A DNA stretch of 64,000 nt from Microbacterium lacticum (GTDB taxonomy: Bacteria; Actinomycetota; Actinomycetes; Actinomycetales; Microbacteriaceae): positions 1 through 64,000 of the forward strand of contig NZ_VFPS01000002.1 of NCBI RefSeq assembly GCF_006716815.1. Direction: 5' to 3'. Both the position numbers and the translations under genes were made by a program. The notes below the pieces were generated by a model that made no database searches, had not been told where the DNA came from, and saw only the letters and a list, made by a program, of their open reading frames with translations. Position 1 is the stretch's first letter; every line of letters begins with the position of its first letter. Shown here one piece after another: positions 36,924-45,765 of this stretch.

Positions 36924-37328
36924 TCAGGCGATGCGGCGGAGCACGTGGAGGAGCGCGAGCGCGTAGGCATCCTCGGGCTGCGGATGCTCGAACGCCGCCG
37001 CCTCCCCCGCGAACACGATCTCGACGCGGTACGTGTCGGCGAGGCGCACGAGTGAGCGGAACGCACCGCGCAGCAGCTCGCGCAGCTGGTCCTCGCGCGG
37101 CAGCCACAGCGCGTCGTCGAGCGCGACCGAATCGAGCGCCCACTCCGTCGTGCCGTTGAACGCGAGGATCGTGCCGGTCGGGTAGCGGCGCGGCTCGATC
37201 GTCATCTCGCTCACCGTGAACACGTCGGCGTCGAACTCGGGCTCGTCGAGCTGGAACCGGTCCCCCGAGGCCGGATGCCACGCGAGCCCGGCGTCGCGCA
37301 GCGCCGCGGCGAGGTCGGTCGAGATCAT
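36924..37328 (-). CDS. Conserved actinobacterial hypothetical protein
   Basis: 134 residues from ATG 37328. No membrane segment. Conserved-looking stretches are MISTDLAAALRDAGLAWHPA, SEMTIEPRRYPTGTILAFNG and TTEWALDSVALDDALWLPRE. I recognise similar proteins in many actinobacteria, sometimes labelled as pilus-assembly related without evidence. Function unknown. Convergent with the hydrolase gene. Confidence 0.75.
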   Translation of the reverse strand: MISTDLAAALRDAGLAWHPASGDRFQLDEPEFDADVFTVSEMTIEPRRYPTGTILAFNGTTEWALDSVALDDALWLPREDQLRELLRGAFRSLVRLADTYRVEIVFAGEAAAFEHPQPEDAYALALLHVLRRIA

Positions 37329-37427
37329 GCGTCCATCCTGCCCGCCCGCGGGCGGTGCCAGGGCCGCGCCGACCGTGGTGGCCGCGCCGGCCGCGCCGGG
37401 CCGGCGCGGCGGGGCCAGGATAGAGGG

Positions 37428-38588
37428 GTGACCGATTTCGACCCCGCCGCGTATCTGTCCGACGAGCTGTTGGAGCGCATCCGCTCCCGCGCCGCTGCCG
37501 TCGACGCCGAGAACCGCTTCCCCGACGAGGACCTCGCCGAGTTGACGGATGCCGGGTATCTCGCGATCCTCGTGCCGAAGGCGCTCGGCGGCGCGGGCCT
37601 CGGGCTCGCCGAGGCATCCATTCTGCAGCAGCGACTCGCCACGGCGGCGCCGGCGACGGCGCTCGCGATCAACATGCACCTCGTCTGGACGGGGGTCGCG
37701 AAGGTGTTCAGCGACCGCGGCATTTCGGGGCTGGAGTTCGTGCAGGAGGGCGCGGCGGCCGGCGAGGTGTTCGCGTTCGGCATCAGCGAGGCGGGCAACG
37801 ACCTCGTGCTCTTCGGCAGCGACACCGTCGCCGAGCCCCAGCCCGACGGCTCCTACGCGTTCACCGGTGCGAAGATCTTCACTTCGCTCGGCCCGGTGTG
37901 GACCCAGCTCGGCCTCCACGGACTCGACATCACCTCGCCGGACGGCCCGCAGATGGTCTACGCCTTCGTCCCGCGGACCGATGCCGTCACGACGCGCGAC
38001 GACTGGGACACCGTCGGCATGCGCGGCACGCAGTCGCGCACGACCGAGCTGCACGGGGCCGTGGCTCCCGCCGACCGCGTGGTCCGCCGCGTCGCCCCGG
38101 GGCCGAACCCCGACCCGATCGTGTTCGGCATCTTCAGCGTGTTCGAGGTGCTCCTGGCATCCGTGTACACCGGCATCGCGCGACGGGCGCTCGACCTCGC
38201 GGTGCTCACCGCGAAGAAGCGCACCTCGAAGAAGACCGGCCTCGCCTACGCGGATGACCCCGACATCCGCTGGCGTATCGCGGAGATGGCCCTCGCGTAC
38301 GACGGGCTCCTCCCCCAGATCTCCTCGCTCGCGACCGACGTCGACCAGCGGGCCGACCACGGCGCGCTGTGGTTCGCGAAGCTGTCGGGGCTCAAGCACC
38401 GTGCGGTCGTCGCCGCGAAGCAGATCGTCGACGAGGCGATGCTCGTCGCGGGCGGATCGAGCTACTTCACCCGCAACGAGCTCAGCCGTCTCTACCGCGA
38501 CGTGCTGGCCGGCATGTTCCACCCCTCCGACCCCGAGTCGGCGCACGCAACCGTCGCGGCCGCCTGGCTCGGGCCCGTCTCCAGCTGA
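37428..38588 (+). CDS. Acyl-CoA dehydrogenase family protein
   Basis: 386 residues from GTG 37428 with a GAGGG ribosome site directly upstream. N-terminal helical domain (FPDEDLAELTDAGYLAILVP), FAFGISEAGNDLVLFGS in the beta-domain that contacts FAD/acyl-CoA, TVGMRGTQSRTTELHGAVAP, and a C-terminal helical bundle. FAD-dependent oxidation of acyl thioesters or related monooxygenation (DszC/NcnH-like relatives share this pattern). The catalytic base cannot be fixed by eye. Followed by an unusual repeat block. Confidence 0.88.
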   Translation: MTDFDPAAYLSDELLERIRSRAAAVDAENRFPDEDLAELTDAGYLAILVPKALGGAGLGLAEASILQQRLATAAPATALAINMHLVWTGVAKVFSDRGISGLEFVQEGAAAGEVFAFGISEAGNDLVLFGSDTVAEPQPDGSYAFTGAKIFTSLGPVWTQLGLHGLDITSPDGPQMVYAFVPRTDAVTTRDDWDTVGMRGTQSRTTELHGAVAPADRVVRRVAPGPNPDPIVFGIFSVFEVLLASVYTGIARRALDLAVLTAKKRTSKKTGLAYADDPDIRWRIAEMALAYDGLLPQISSLATDVDQRADHGALWFAKLSGLKHRAVVAAKQIVDEAMLVAGGSSYFTRNELSRLYRDVLAGMFHPSDPESAHATVAAAWLGPVSS

Positions 38589-38596
38589 CCCGGCGC

Positions 38597-38631
38597 AAAC
38601 CCCAAACCCCAAACCCCAAACCCCAAACCCC
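38597..38631. repeat. Tandem repeat of AAACCCC, five copies
   Basis: Five exact head-to-tail copies of the 7-mer AAACCCC begin nine bases after the acyl-CoA dehydrogenase stop. The G-rich complement could form a G-quadruplex. Directly abuts the palindrome at 38632. Confidence 0.95.
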
Positions 38632-38707
38632 AACTGCAAGGGTTTCGACCCGACACGCCGCCGTCACGGGCATCCATCCGGCGTGTCGCGCACGATCCCT
38701 TGCAGTT
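38632..38707. repeat. 76-bp imperfect palindrome, hairpin element
   Basis: Outer arms AACTGCAAGGG (38632-38642) and CCCTTGCAGTT (38697-38707) are perfect complements; inner arms CGACACGCCG (38651-38660) and CGGCGTGTCG (38679-38688) also pair. It may terminate the upstream gene or be a REP/MITE-like unit. No coding content. Confidence 0.85.
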
Positions 38708-38795
38708 GCGGCGACGCGGATGCCCGTGTGCACGACGCCGGCCGGGGTCCGGCGACCAGGCGCCCGAGCGACAGGCGCCCGAGCGCCGCCGCAGG

Positions 38796-39068
38796 TCAGC
38801 GGCTCTCGAGGTCGTAGGCCTTCAGGAGTTCGGCGACGGCCTGCTCGCGCTCGGCGCCGCCCTCGGCGAACATGTGCGCCACGTGGGTGCGCAGGTGGTT
38901 CTCGATGAGCAGCTTGTCGAGCGACGCGAGCGCCTTCTGCACGGCACGCGACTGGGCGATGATGTCCATGCAGTAGTCCTCGTTCTCGATCATCTTGGCG
39001 AGGCCTCGCACCTGACCTTCGAGGATGCTCGTGCGGTGCAGGGCACGCTTCTTGATGTCGTCGATCAC
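38796..39068 (-). CDS. CsoR/RcnR-family metal-sensing repressor (DUF156)
   Basis: 90 residues from GTG 39068 (VIDDIKKRALHRTSILEGQV). The all-helical DUF156 fold with its metal ligands: Cys in ENEDYCMDIIAQ and His in LIENHLRTHVAHM, where the third ligand is a His four residues after the first. This C-H-H set differs from the C-H-C of copper-sensing CsoR and resembles the nickel/cobalt sensor RcnR. No metal transporter gene is adjacent, so the regulon is unknown. Divergent from the DUF445 gene. Confidence 0.85.
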   Translation of the reverse strand: MIDDIKKRALHRTSILEGQVRGLAKMIENEDYCMDIIAQSRAVQKALASLDKLLIENHLRTHVAHMFAEGGAEREQAVAELLKAYDLESR

Positions 39069-39114
39069 GCCGCAAGGATACGCCGCGGCCTGACCATCGT
39101 GCGAAACTGACGGC

Positions 39115-40386
39115 ATGGCCCGCACCCCGACCGAACTCCTCAGCCCTGCCGATCAGGAGCGGCGCCGATCGCTGCGGTTCATGAAGGGCGTCGCCCTCGG
39201 CGCGCTGGTGTTCATGGCGGTCGTCTTCGTCATCGCGTTCACGCTGCAGGACCGCTACCCGTGGCTCGGCTACGTGCGCGCCGCGGCGGAGGGCGGCATG
39301 GTCGGTGCCCTGGCCGACTGGTTCGCCGTCACGGCGCTTTTCCGCCACCCCCTCGGCATCCCGATCCCGCACACCGCGATCATCCCGAAGCGCAAGGACG
39401 AGATCGGCCGGAGCCTGGGCGAGTTCATCGAGACGAACTTCCTCGAGGGCGACGTCGTGCGCGCGAAGCTCGAATCGACGAACATCGCCGCGACCGCCGG
39501 CGCGTGGCTGCGCCGGCCCGAGAACGCCGAGCTGGTCTCTCGCGAGGCCTCGGCGATGGCCACCGGCATCCTCAATGCGCTCAGCGACGACGAGGTGCAG
39601 GACCTCATCGGCGATCTCGCCCGCGAGCACCTGCTCCAGCCGGAGTGGGCGCCGACGATGGGCGGGTGGCTCGAACGGGTGGTGGATGCCGGGGCGCACC
39701 ACGGCGCCGTCGACCTCGCCGTCGACAGCATCTCGACCTGGCTGCAGGCCAACCGCGACTCGTTCACCGGGCTCGTCTCGCGCCGCCTGCCGTCGTGGGT
39801 GCCGTCGGTGGCGATGCGGCTCGTCGACGACACCGTCTATCACGAGGCGGTGAAGTTCGCGGCGGCCGTGCAGGCCGATCCCGAGCATCCCGCCCGCCAC
39901 GCCATCGACCGCTACCTGACGCGCCTGGCCGAGAACCTGCAGCACGATCCGGCGACGATCGCCCGGCTCGAAGACGCCAAGAGCGCGGTGTTCGACAGCC
40001 CGCGCGTGCGCGAGCTCGCCGCCGAGGCGTGGAACACCGCGAAGGCGGGGCTCCTGCGGAGCCTCGCCGACCCGGAGAGCGCGTTGCGGCGCCGCATGAG
40101 CGCGGCCCTCGTCGAGGTCGGCGACCGGCTCGCCTCCGACACGGCGCTGCAGGAGCGGGTCGACAACCGGGTCGCCGACGCCGCCGTCTTCCTCGTCGAC
40201 CGCTACCGCCACGACATCGCCTCGATCATCACCGACACCGTCGAGAAGTGGGACCCGGCCGAGACCACCGAGAAGATCGAGCTGATGGTCGGCCGCGACC
40301 TGCAGTACATCCGCCTGAACGGCACGATCGTGGGTGCGCTCGCGGGCCTCGCGATCTATGCGATCGCGCAGGCCGTGCTCACGTGA
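39115..40386 (+). CDS. DUF445 family membrane protein
   Basis: 423 residues from ATG 39115. N-terminal membrane helix (GVALGALVFMAVVFVIAFTL), the conserved AAAEGGMVGALADWFAVTAL and FRHPLGIPIPHTAIIPKRKD stretch, a long helical cytoplasmic or periplasmic part and a C-terminal helix (GTIVGALAGLAIYAIAQAVL). Role unknown; DUF445 proteins are linked by name only to YheB/YjiN. Confidence 0.88.
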   Translation: MARTPTELLSPADQERRRSLRFMKGVALGALVFMAVVFVIAFTLQDRYPWLGYVRAAAEGGMVGALADWFAVTALFRHPLGIPIPHTAIIPKRKDEIGRSLGEFIETNFLEGDVVRAKLESTNIAATAGAWLRRPENAELVSREASAMATGILNALSDDEVQDLIGDLAREHLLQPEWAPTMGGWLERVVDAGAHHGAVDLAVDSISTWLQANRDSFTGLVSRRLPSWVPSVAMRLVDDTVYHEAVKFAAAVQADPEHPARHAIDRYLTRLAENLQHDPATIARLEDAKSAVFDSPRVRELAAEAWNTAKAGLLRSLADPESALRRRMSAALVEVGDRLASDTALQERVDNRVADAAVFLVDRYRHDIASIITDTVEKWDPAETTEKIELMVGRDLQYIRLNGTIVGALAGLAIYAIAQAVLT

Positions 40387-40430
40387 GCGCCGTCCTCGCC
40401 CCGCCGGAGCACCGGGAGTACCGTGGGGGC

Positions 40431-40775
40431 GTGAGCGAACAGCCGGACCAGCTGCTGTTCACCTACGGCAGCCTGCAGGATGCCGAGGTGCAGCTCGACA
40501 CGTTCGGGCGCCTCGTCGTGTCGCAGCCCGCGACGCTGCCCGGGTACACGATCGACTACATCGAGATCGACGACGCGCGCCTCTCCGACGTGGCGGGACC
40601 GTCGGTGCATCCCGTGCTCCGGCACACCGGCAACGCCCTCGACAAGGTCGTCGGCACGGTCGTGCACGTCACGAGCGAAGAGCTCGACGCCGCCGACGAG
40701 TTCGAGGCGGCGCTGTACCGCCGCGCGCGGGTGCGCCTCGCGAACGGGCGAGATGCCTGGGTGTACGTCGGATGA
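40431..40775 (+). CDS. Gamma-glutamylcyclotransferase-like (GGCT/AIG2) protein
   Basis: 114 residues from GTG 40431. Substrate-loop motif LLFTYGSLQDAEVQL at the N-terminus and the catalytic acid in AADEFEAALYRR (Glu), as in YtfP/GGACT-like proteins that act on gamma-glutamylamine bonds. Its stop overlaps the hutG start by four bases, and hutG overlaps the next gene by four, so three genes are coupled. Confidence 0.85.
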   Translation: MSEQPDQLLFTYGSLQDAEVQLDTFGRLVVSQPATLPGYTIDYIEIDDARLSDVAGPSVHPVLRHTGNALDKVVGTVVHVTSEELDAADEFEAALYRRARVRLANGRDAWVYVG

Positions 40776-41740
40776 GCGCGCCCCCGCACGGCACGCCCTC
40801 GCACGGCGAGCCCTCGCCCGGTCCACCCTCGTACGATCCGCTCTGGCCGCGCGCGGGCGGGTGGCCGGCCCCAGCGCCGGGTGACCGGGTCGACGCGGTG
40901 CTGCTCGGCGCGCCCGCGCACCGCACCTCGCTGTCGCCCACCGGCGCCGACGCCACGCCCGGCGCCGTCCGCGAGGCGCTCCGCCGCTTCAGCCCGACGC
41001 TGCTCGGTCCGCCGCCGATCGACCTCGCCGAGGAGCTTCAGATCGCCGATGCCGGCGACGTCGGCGATCCCGATGGACCCGAGGGCGAGGCCCGCCTGCG
41101 TACGCGAGTGGAGGCGCTCGCCGAGGCATCCGACCTCGTCGCCGTGCTCGGCGGCGACAACTCCGTGACCTACGCGGCGGCGCAGGGCGCCGGGGCGGCC
41201 GGGCTCATCACCCTCGACGCGCACTTCGACCTCCGCGACGGGGTGTCCAACGGCTCCCCCGTGCGCCGCCTCGTCGAGGACGGACTCGACCCGCGCCGCA
41301 TCGTGCAGCTCGGCATCGCCGACTTCGCGAACTCCGCCGCCTACGCGCGGCGCGCCGCCGACGTGGGCATACGGGTGATCACCCTCGACGAGCTGCGTCG
41401 CCGCGGCATCGATGACGCCGTCGCGGAGGCGCGCGAGATCGCCGGCGGCGGGGCGGCCGGTGCGACGGCCGGCGGGGGCATCCATCTCGACATCGACGTC
41501 GACGTCTGCGATCGCTCGGTCGCGCCGGGCTGTCCCGCCTCGGTTCCCGGCGGGCTGCAGGCGTGGGAGCTGCGGGCTCTCGTGCGCGGCATCGCCGCAG
41601 ACCCGCGGGTGCGCAGCGCCGACCTCGTCGAGGTCGACGCGACGGCGGATGCGCCGGACGGACGCACCGTGCGCCTCGCCGCCCTGTGCGTTTTGGAACT
41701 TCTCGCGGGCCTGCACGCCCGGAAGGGAGCCACTCGATGA
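40772..41740 (+). CDS. hutG: Arginase-family hydrolase, probable formimidoylglutamase HutG
   Basis: 322 residues from ATG 40772. Manganese-site motifs of the ureohydrolase fold: VLGGDNSVTY, LITLDAHFDLRDG, IHLDIDVDVCDRS and VEVDATAD. The first motif has Asn where arginase and agmatinase have the ligand His (GGDHS). Hydrolysis of N-formimidoylglutamate to glutamate and formamide would be the last step of histidine breakdown, and hutI, hutU and hutH lie 1.1 kb away on the other strand, which supports the assignment over agmatinase. The N-terminal 20 residues are Pro/Ser-rich. Confidence 0.75.
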   Translation: MSAPPHGTPSHGEPSPGPPSYDPLWPRAGGWPAPAPGDRVDAVLLGAPAHRTSLSPTGADATPGAVREALRRFSPTLLGPPPIDLAEELQIADAGDVGDPDGPEGEARLRTRVEALAEASDLVAVLGGDNSVTYAAAQGAGAAGLITLDAHFDLRDGVSNGSPVRRLVEDGLDPRRIVQLGIADFANSAAYARRAADVGIRVITLDELRRRGIDDAVAEAREIAGGGAAGATAGGGIHLDIDVDVCDRSVAPGCPASVPGGLQAWELRALVRGIAADPRVRSADLVEVDATADAPDGRTVRLAALCVLELLAGLHARKGATR

Positions 41741-42228
41741 CGACGCTCGTGCTCGTGCGCCACGCGAAGAGCGATTGGGGCAGCCCGTCGCTCGACGACC
41801 ACGACCGGCCGCTGAACGCCCGCGGGATGCGCGACGCGCCGGCACAGGCCCGGCGCCTGGCGGCGGCGCTCGAGGCATCCGACGTCCGCCTCGACGTGCT
41901 GCTGTCGTCGACCGCGCTCCGCGCCCGCACCACCGCGGCGTTCTTCGGCGCGGCGCTCGGTCTCGAACCCGAGCTCGACCCCGACCTGTACGGCGCACCG
42001 GCGTCGCGCCTGCTGGCCGCCGCCGCGGAGCGCGGTGTCGACGCCGTGATGGTCGTCGCACACGATCCCGGGATGACAGTGCTCGCCGAGCGCCTCTCAA
42101 GCGGCGCGATCGGTCACATGCCGACGTGCGCCGTCGCCACGTTCCGGTGGGAGAGCTCCGACTGGGACGTGGCGACGGCGGTCGATCCGGATGCCTGGAG
42201 CTTCGACGCTCCCGGACACGGCGGCTGA
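41737..42228 (+). CDS. SixA-type histidine phosphatase
   Basis: 163 residues from ATG 41737, overlapping hutG. Phosphohistidine motif LVLVRHAKSDWGS at the N-terminus, LLSSTALRARTTAAFF, and the second catalytic His in MVVAHDPGM. A minimal branch-2-like histidine phosphatase of the SixA type, which removes phosphate from phosphohistidine proteins. Target unknown here. Confidence 0.88.
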   Translation: MTTLVLVRHAKSDWGSPSLDDHDRPLNARGMRDAPAQARRLAAALEASDVRLDVLLSSTALRARTTAAFFGAALGLEPELDPDLYGAPASRLLAAAAERGVDAVMVVAHDPGMTVLAERLSSGAIGHMPTCAVATFRWESSDWDVATAVDPDAWSFDAPGHGG

Positions 42229-42249
42229 CGCCGCGGGTGAGCGTGCCGC

Positions 42250-42817
42250 TCAGACCACCGGTTGCTGCAACTCGGTGATCCACTCCGACTGCGGGCCGTC
42301 GGAGTAGAGGTACACCTCCCGGCACGGGCCCGTGAACACGTCGCCCGCGTCGGCGGCGGTCTTCATGACCTCGTGCCAGGCGAGGCCGATGCCGGCCATG
42401 TCGCCGTGGTACGTGTGCGAGACCGCGCGCTCGACGGCGGGAAGCGTGACGATCTGCCACGCGTCGCCTTCCACCGGGTCGTCGCCGGCGATCCACGAGA
42501 CCCACACCCGCAGGTCGTCGCTGCCTTCCACCGGTTCGTACCAGAAGATGCCGGGCTCGCGGAACTCGACGCCCGAGTCCTTCAGCGCGTCGATGAGCGG
42601 CGGCAGGATGCGGTCGATGACGGGGGTCACGTTGTCGGGCCCGCTCGACGATCCGCACGAGATCGCCGATCTGCTCGGGCGCGTAACGGCGGTATCCAGA
42701 CCGCTCGTCGACGTCGGCCGGCCGCAGCAGGCCGATCGCGTCGTAGTGGCGCAGCATGCGGGCGCTGACGTGCCCGAAGGCCGCGAACTCTCCGATGGTG
42801 TACATGGTGGAGTCCAT
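42250..42817 (-). pseudogene. MerR-family regulator with GyrI-like ligand domain, internally deleted and frameshifted
   Basis: From ATG 42817 the MerR DNA-binding domain reads MDSTMYTIGEFAAFGHVSAR, then MLRHYDAIGLLRPADVDERS and APEQIGDLVRIVER. At about 42650 the frame changes and the protein continues as GPDNVTPVIDRILPPLIDAL, then FREPGIFWYEPVEG to the stop at 42250, a GyrI-like effector-binding domain. Between them the long dimerisation helix and the start of the ligand domain (some 60-70 residues in relatives) are missing. A deletion with loss of frame; not functional as written. Its operator is still present upstream. Confidence 0.78.
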
Positions 42818-42824
42818 GCTCGAC

Positions 42825-42847
42825 CTTGACACAGTGAGAGGGTCAAG
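42825..42847 (-). promoter_or_regulatory. MerR-type promoter/operator
   Basis: Arms CTTGAC (42825-42830) and GTCAAG (42842-42847) form an inverted repeat just before the MerR-type start. Read on the minus strand it gives a -35-like TTGACC followed by TGTCAAGGT, the usual layout of autoregulated actinobacterial MerR genes with the site between the promoter boxes. Confidence 0.6.
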
Positions 42848-42861
42848 CGGCACCGGCGGCG

Positions 42862-44040
42862 TCAGCTCTGCCGCACGCCGCCGCGATACACCTCGTGGAC
42901 GAGGGGAACGCCGGGCCGGTACGCGAGGTGCGTGCGGGTCGGGGCGTTCAGGATCAGAGCGTCGGCCCGCGCGCCGACGCCGAGGTGTCCGACGTCGGTG
43001 CGGCGGAGCGCCCGGGCGCCGCCGGCGGTCGCCGCCCACACCGCTTCGGCGACGGTCATCCCCATCTCACGCACGGCGAGGGCGATCATGAGCGGCATCG
43101 AGCTCGTGAAGCTCGTTCCGGGATTGCAGTCGCTCGCGAGCGCGACCGTCACGCCCGCGTCGATCAGGCGACGCGCGTCGGGGTACGGATGCCGCGTCGA
43201 GAACTCGACCCCCGGCAGCAGCGTCGCGACCGTGTCGCTGTCGGCGAGGGCGGCGATGTCGTCCGCCGACAGGTACGTGCAGTGATCGACGGATGCCGCA
43301 CCGAGCTCGACGGCGAGGCGGACGCCCTCGCCCGGGCCGAGCTGATTGCCGTGCACGCGCGGGGTCAGTCCCGCCGACGTACCGGCGCGGAGGATCCGCG
43401 CGGTCTCGGCGGGCGTGAAGGCCCCGGTCTCGCAGAAGGCGTCGATCCAGCGGGCGTGCGGGCGGACCGCGTCGAGCATCGGACCTACGACGAGGTCGAC
43501 GTAGGCGTCGCGGTCGTCCTCGAACTCGGCGGGCACGACGTGCGCGCCGAGGAACGTGACCTCGGGCGTGACCTCCGCCGCGAGCCGCGCGAGCCGCGCC
43601 TCGCCGTCGACGGTCAGGTCGTAGCCCGTCTTCACCTCGAAGGTCGTCGTGCCCTGGGCGTGCAGCTCGGCGACGAGACCGGTAAGACGCGCGCGGAGCT
43701 CCTCGTCGCTCGCGGCGCGCGTCGCCGCCACCGTCCGACGGATGCCGCCGGCGGCATACGGCACCCCCGCCATCCGCGCCTCGAACTCGTCGGCGCGGTC
43801 GCCGCCGAACACGAGGTGCGTGTGGCTGTCGACGAAGCCCGGCAGGGCCGCCCGGCCCCCGGCATCCACGACCTCCGTCGCTGTATCCTCCACGCCGGGG
43901 GCGTCGTCCGCGCGCCCGACCCAGGCGACGCGCCCGTCGCGGATCAGCAGCGCCCCGTCGGTGATCGTGCCGCACGGGTTACCCGGCACGTCGACGTTCG
44001 TCGTCAGCTCGCCGATGTTCGTGATGAGCAGGTCGGTCAC
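42862..44040 (-). CDS. hutI: Imidazolonepropionase HutI
   Basis: 392 residues from GTG 44040, overlapping the hutU stop by four bases. Amidohydrolase fold with metal-binding [50 protein letters not shown] and [20 protein letters not shown] (active-site Asp). Hydrolyses imidazolone-5-propionate to formimidoylglutamate, the third step of histidine degradation. Last gene of hutHUI. Confidence 0.96.
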   Translation of the reverse strand: MTDLLITNIGELTTNVDVPGNPCGTITDGALLIRDGRVAWVGRADDAPGVEDTATEVVDAGGRAALPGFVDSHTHLVFGGDRADEFEARMAGVPYAAGGIRRTVAATRAASDEELRARLTGLVAELHAQGTTTFEVKTGYDLTVDGEARLARLAAEVTPEVTFLGAHVVPAEFEDDRDAYVDLVVGPMLDAVRPHARWIDAFCETGAFTPAETARILRAGTSAGLTPRVHGNQLGPGEGVRLAVELGAASVDHCTYLSADDIAALADSDTVATLLPGVEFSTRHPYPDARRLIDAGVTVALASDCNPGTSFTSSMPLMIALAVREMGMTVAEAVWAATAGGARALRRTDVGHLGVGARADALILNAPTRTHLAYRPGVPLVHEVYRGGVRQS

Positions 44041-45749
44041 GGCGTGTCCAGCATCGGGATCGTGAGCCGGCGCTCGCGCGCGACCTCGCGGGCACGCTCG
44101 TATCCGGCATCCACGTGCCGCATGACGCCCGTGCCGGGGTCGTTCGTGAGCACGCGCTCGATCTTCTCGGCGGCGAGGTCCGTGCCGTCCGCGACGGTCA
44201 CCTGCCCGGCGTGGATCGAGCGGCCGATGCCGACGCCGCCGCCGTGGTGGATCGACACCCAGGATGCCCCGGACGCCGTGTTCAGCAGCGCGTTCAGCAG
44301 CGGCCAGTCGGCGATCGCGTCGGAGCCGTCGGCCATCGCTTCGGTCTCTCGGTAGGGGCTCGCGACCGATCCGGCGTCGAGGTGGTCGCGGCCGATCACG
44401 ATGGGGCCGGCGAGCTCGCCCGACGCGACCATCTCGTTGAACCGCAGCCCGGCGAGGTGGCGCTCCTTGTAGCCGAGCCAGCAGATCCGCGCCGGCAGGC
44501 CCTCGAAGTGCACGGTCTCCCCCGCCCGAGTCAGCCAGCGGCGGAGCCCGGCGTCGGCCGGGAAGAGCTCCATGACGGCGCGATCGGTCTTCGCGATGTC
44601 GGCCGGATCGCCCGACAGCGCGACCCAGCGGAACGGGCCGCGGCCCTCCTCGAACTGCGGCCGGATGTACGCCGGCACGAAGCCGGGGAACGCGAAGGCG
44701 CGCTCGAAGCCGCCGAGCTCCGCCTCGCGGCGGATCGAGTTGCCGTAGTCGAAGACCGCCGCGCCCGCGTCCTGGAAGCCGACCATCGCGGCGACGTGCG
44801 CCGCCATCGACGCGCGTGCCCGGTCGGTGAACGCCGCCGGGTCGGACGCGGCGGCATCCTTCCATTCCGCGACCGGAATGCCGATCGGCAGGTAGGCGAG
44901 CGGGTCGTGCGCGCTCGTCTGGTCGGTGACGATGTCGATCGCGATCTCGCCCGCCACCTGACGGCCCAGCAGCTCGGGGAAGACCTCGGCCGCGTTGCCG
45001 ACGACGCCGACGCTGCGCGCCTCGCCGGCGGCCTTCGCCGCCGACACGCGCGCGACCGCGGTCTCCAGGTCGGTCGTGTACTCGTCGAGGTAGCCGTGCT
45101 CGACGCGGCGGCGCAGGCGCGACTCGTCGACGTCGACGATCAGCACCGCACCGTCGTTGAGCGTCACCGCCAGCGGCTGCGCGCCGCCCATGCCGCCGGC
45201 GCCCGCCGTGAGGGTCAGGGTGCCGGCGAGGCTCTCGCGCCCGAGCGAGCGGGCGACCGCGGCGAAGGTCTCGTACGTGCCCTGCAGGATGCCCTGCGTG
45301 CCGATGTAGATCCACGATCCGGCCGTCATCTGGCCGTACATCGTGAGTCCCAGCTCTTCGAGCCGACGGAACTCGGGCCAGGTCGCCCAGTCGCCGACGA
45401 GGTTCGAGTTCGCGATGAGCACCCGCGGCGCCCACTCATGCGTGCGGAAGACGCCGACGGGCTTTCCCGACTGCACGAGCAGGGTCTCGTCGGGCTCGAG
45501 CTCGTCGAGGGTGCGCACGATCGCGTCGTACGCCGCCCACGACCGCGCGGCACGGCCGGTGCCGCCGTAGACGACGAGGTCTTCGGGGTGCTCGGCGACC
45601 TCGGGGTCGAGGTTGTTCATCAGCATCCGCTTGGCCGCCTCGGCGCCCCAGCTCTTCGCGGTGCGCTCGGCGCCTCGCGGCGCGCGGACGGGTGGCCGGG
45701 CGGGCGTGTTCACAACGTCGGAGTTTCGGTCGTCAGCGGGCGTGATCAT
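44037..45749 (-). CDS. hutU: Urocanate hydratase HutU
   Basis: 570 residues from ATG 45749 with AAAGGAT upstream, 16 bp after hutH. NAD-dependent lyase: [20 protein letters not shown] at the N-terminus, [20 protein letters not shown] at the nucleotide site, [55 protein letters not shown] and [17 protein letters not shown]. Adds water to urocanate, step two of histidine degradation. Confidence 0.97.
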   Translation of the reverse strand: MITPADDRNSDVVNTPARPPVRAPRGAERTAKSWGAEAAKRMLMNNLDPEVAEHPEDLVVYGGTGRAARSWAAYDAIVRTLDELEPDETLLVQSGKPVGVFRTHEWAPRVLIANSNLVGDWATWPEFRRLEELGLTMYGQMTAGSWIYIGTQGILQGTYETFAAVARSLGRESLAGTLTLTAGAGGMGGAQPLAVTLNDGAVLIVDVDESRLRRRVEHGYLDEYTTDLETAVARVSAAKAAGEARSVGVVGNAAEVFPELLGRQVAGEIAIDIVTDQTSAHDPLAYLPIGIPVAEWKDAAASDPAAFTDRARASMAAHVAAMVGFQDAGAAVFDYGNSIRREAELGGFERAFAFPGFVPAYIRPQFEEGRGPFRWVALSGDPADIAKTDRAVMELFPADAGLRRWLTRAGETVHFEGLPARICWLGYKERHLAGLRFNEMVASGELAGPIVIGRDHLDAGSVASPYRETEAMADGSDAIADWPLLNALLNTASGASWVSIHHGGGVGIGRSIHAGQVTVADGTDLAAEKIERVLTNDPGTGVMRHVDAGYERAREVARERRLTIPMLDTP

Positions 45750-45765
45750 GGCTGTTCGGATCCTT

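Noticed and set aside
38597..38631. CRISPR array
   Set aside because: The repeat unit is only 7 bp with no spacers. No cas genes in the window.
40772..41740. Agmatinase (speB) as the identity of the arginase-family gene
   Set aside because: The hut genes nearby and the altered GGDN motif favour formimidoylglutamase; kept as the less likely alternative.
42862..45435. An 857-codon frame joining hutU antisense-frame sequence to HutI
   Set aside because: The first half is an alternative frame of hutU. Real HutI begins at GTG 44040, overlapping the hutU stop.
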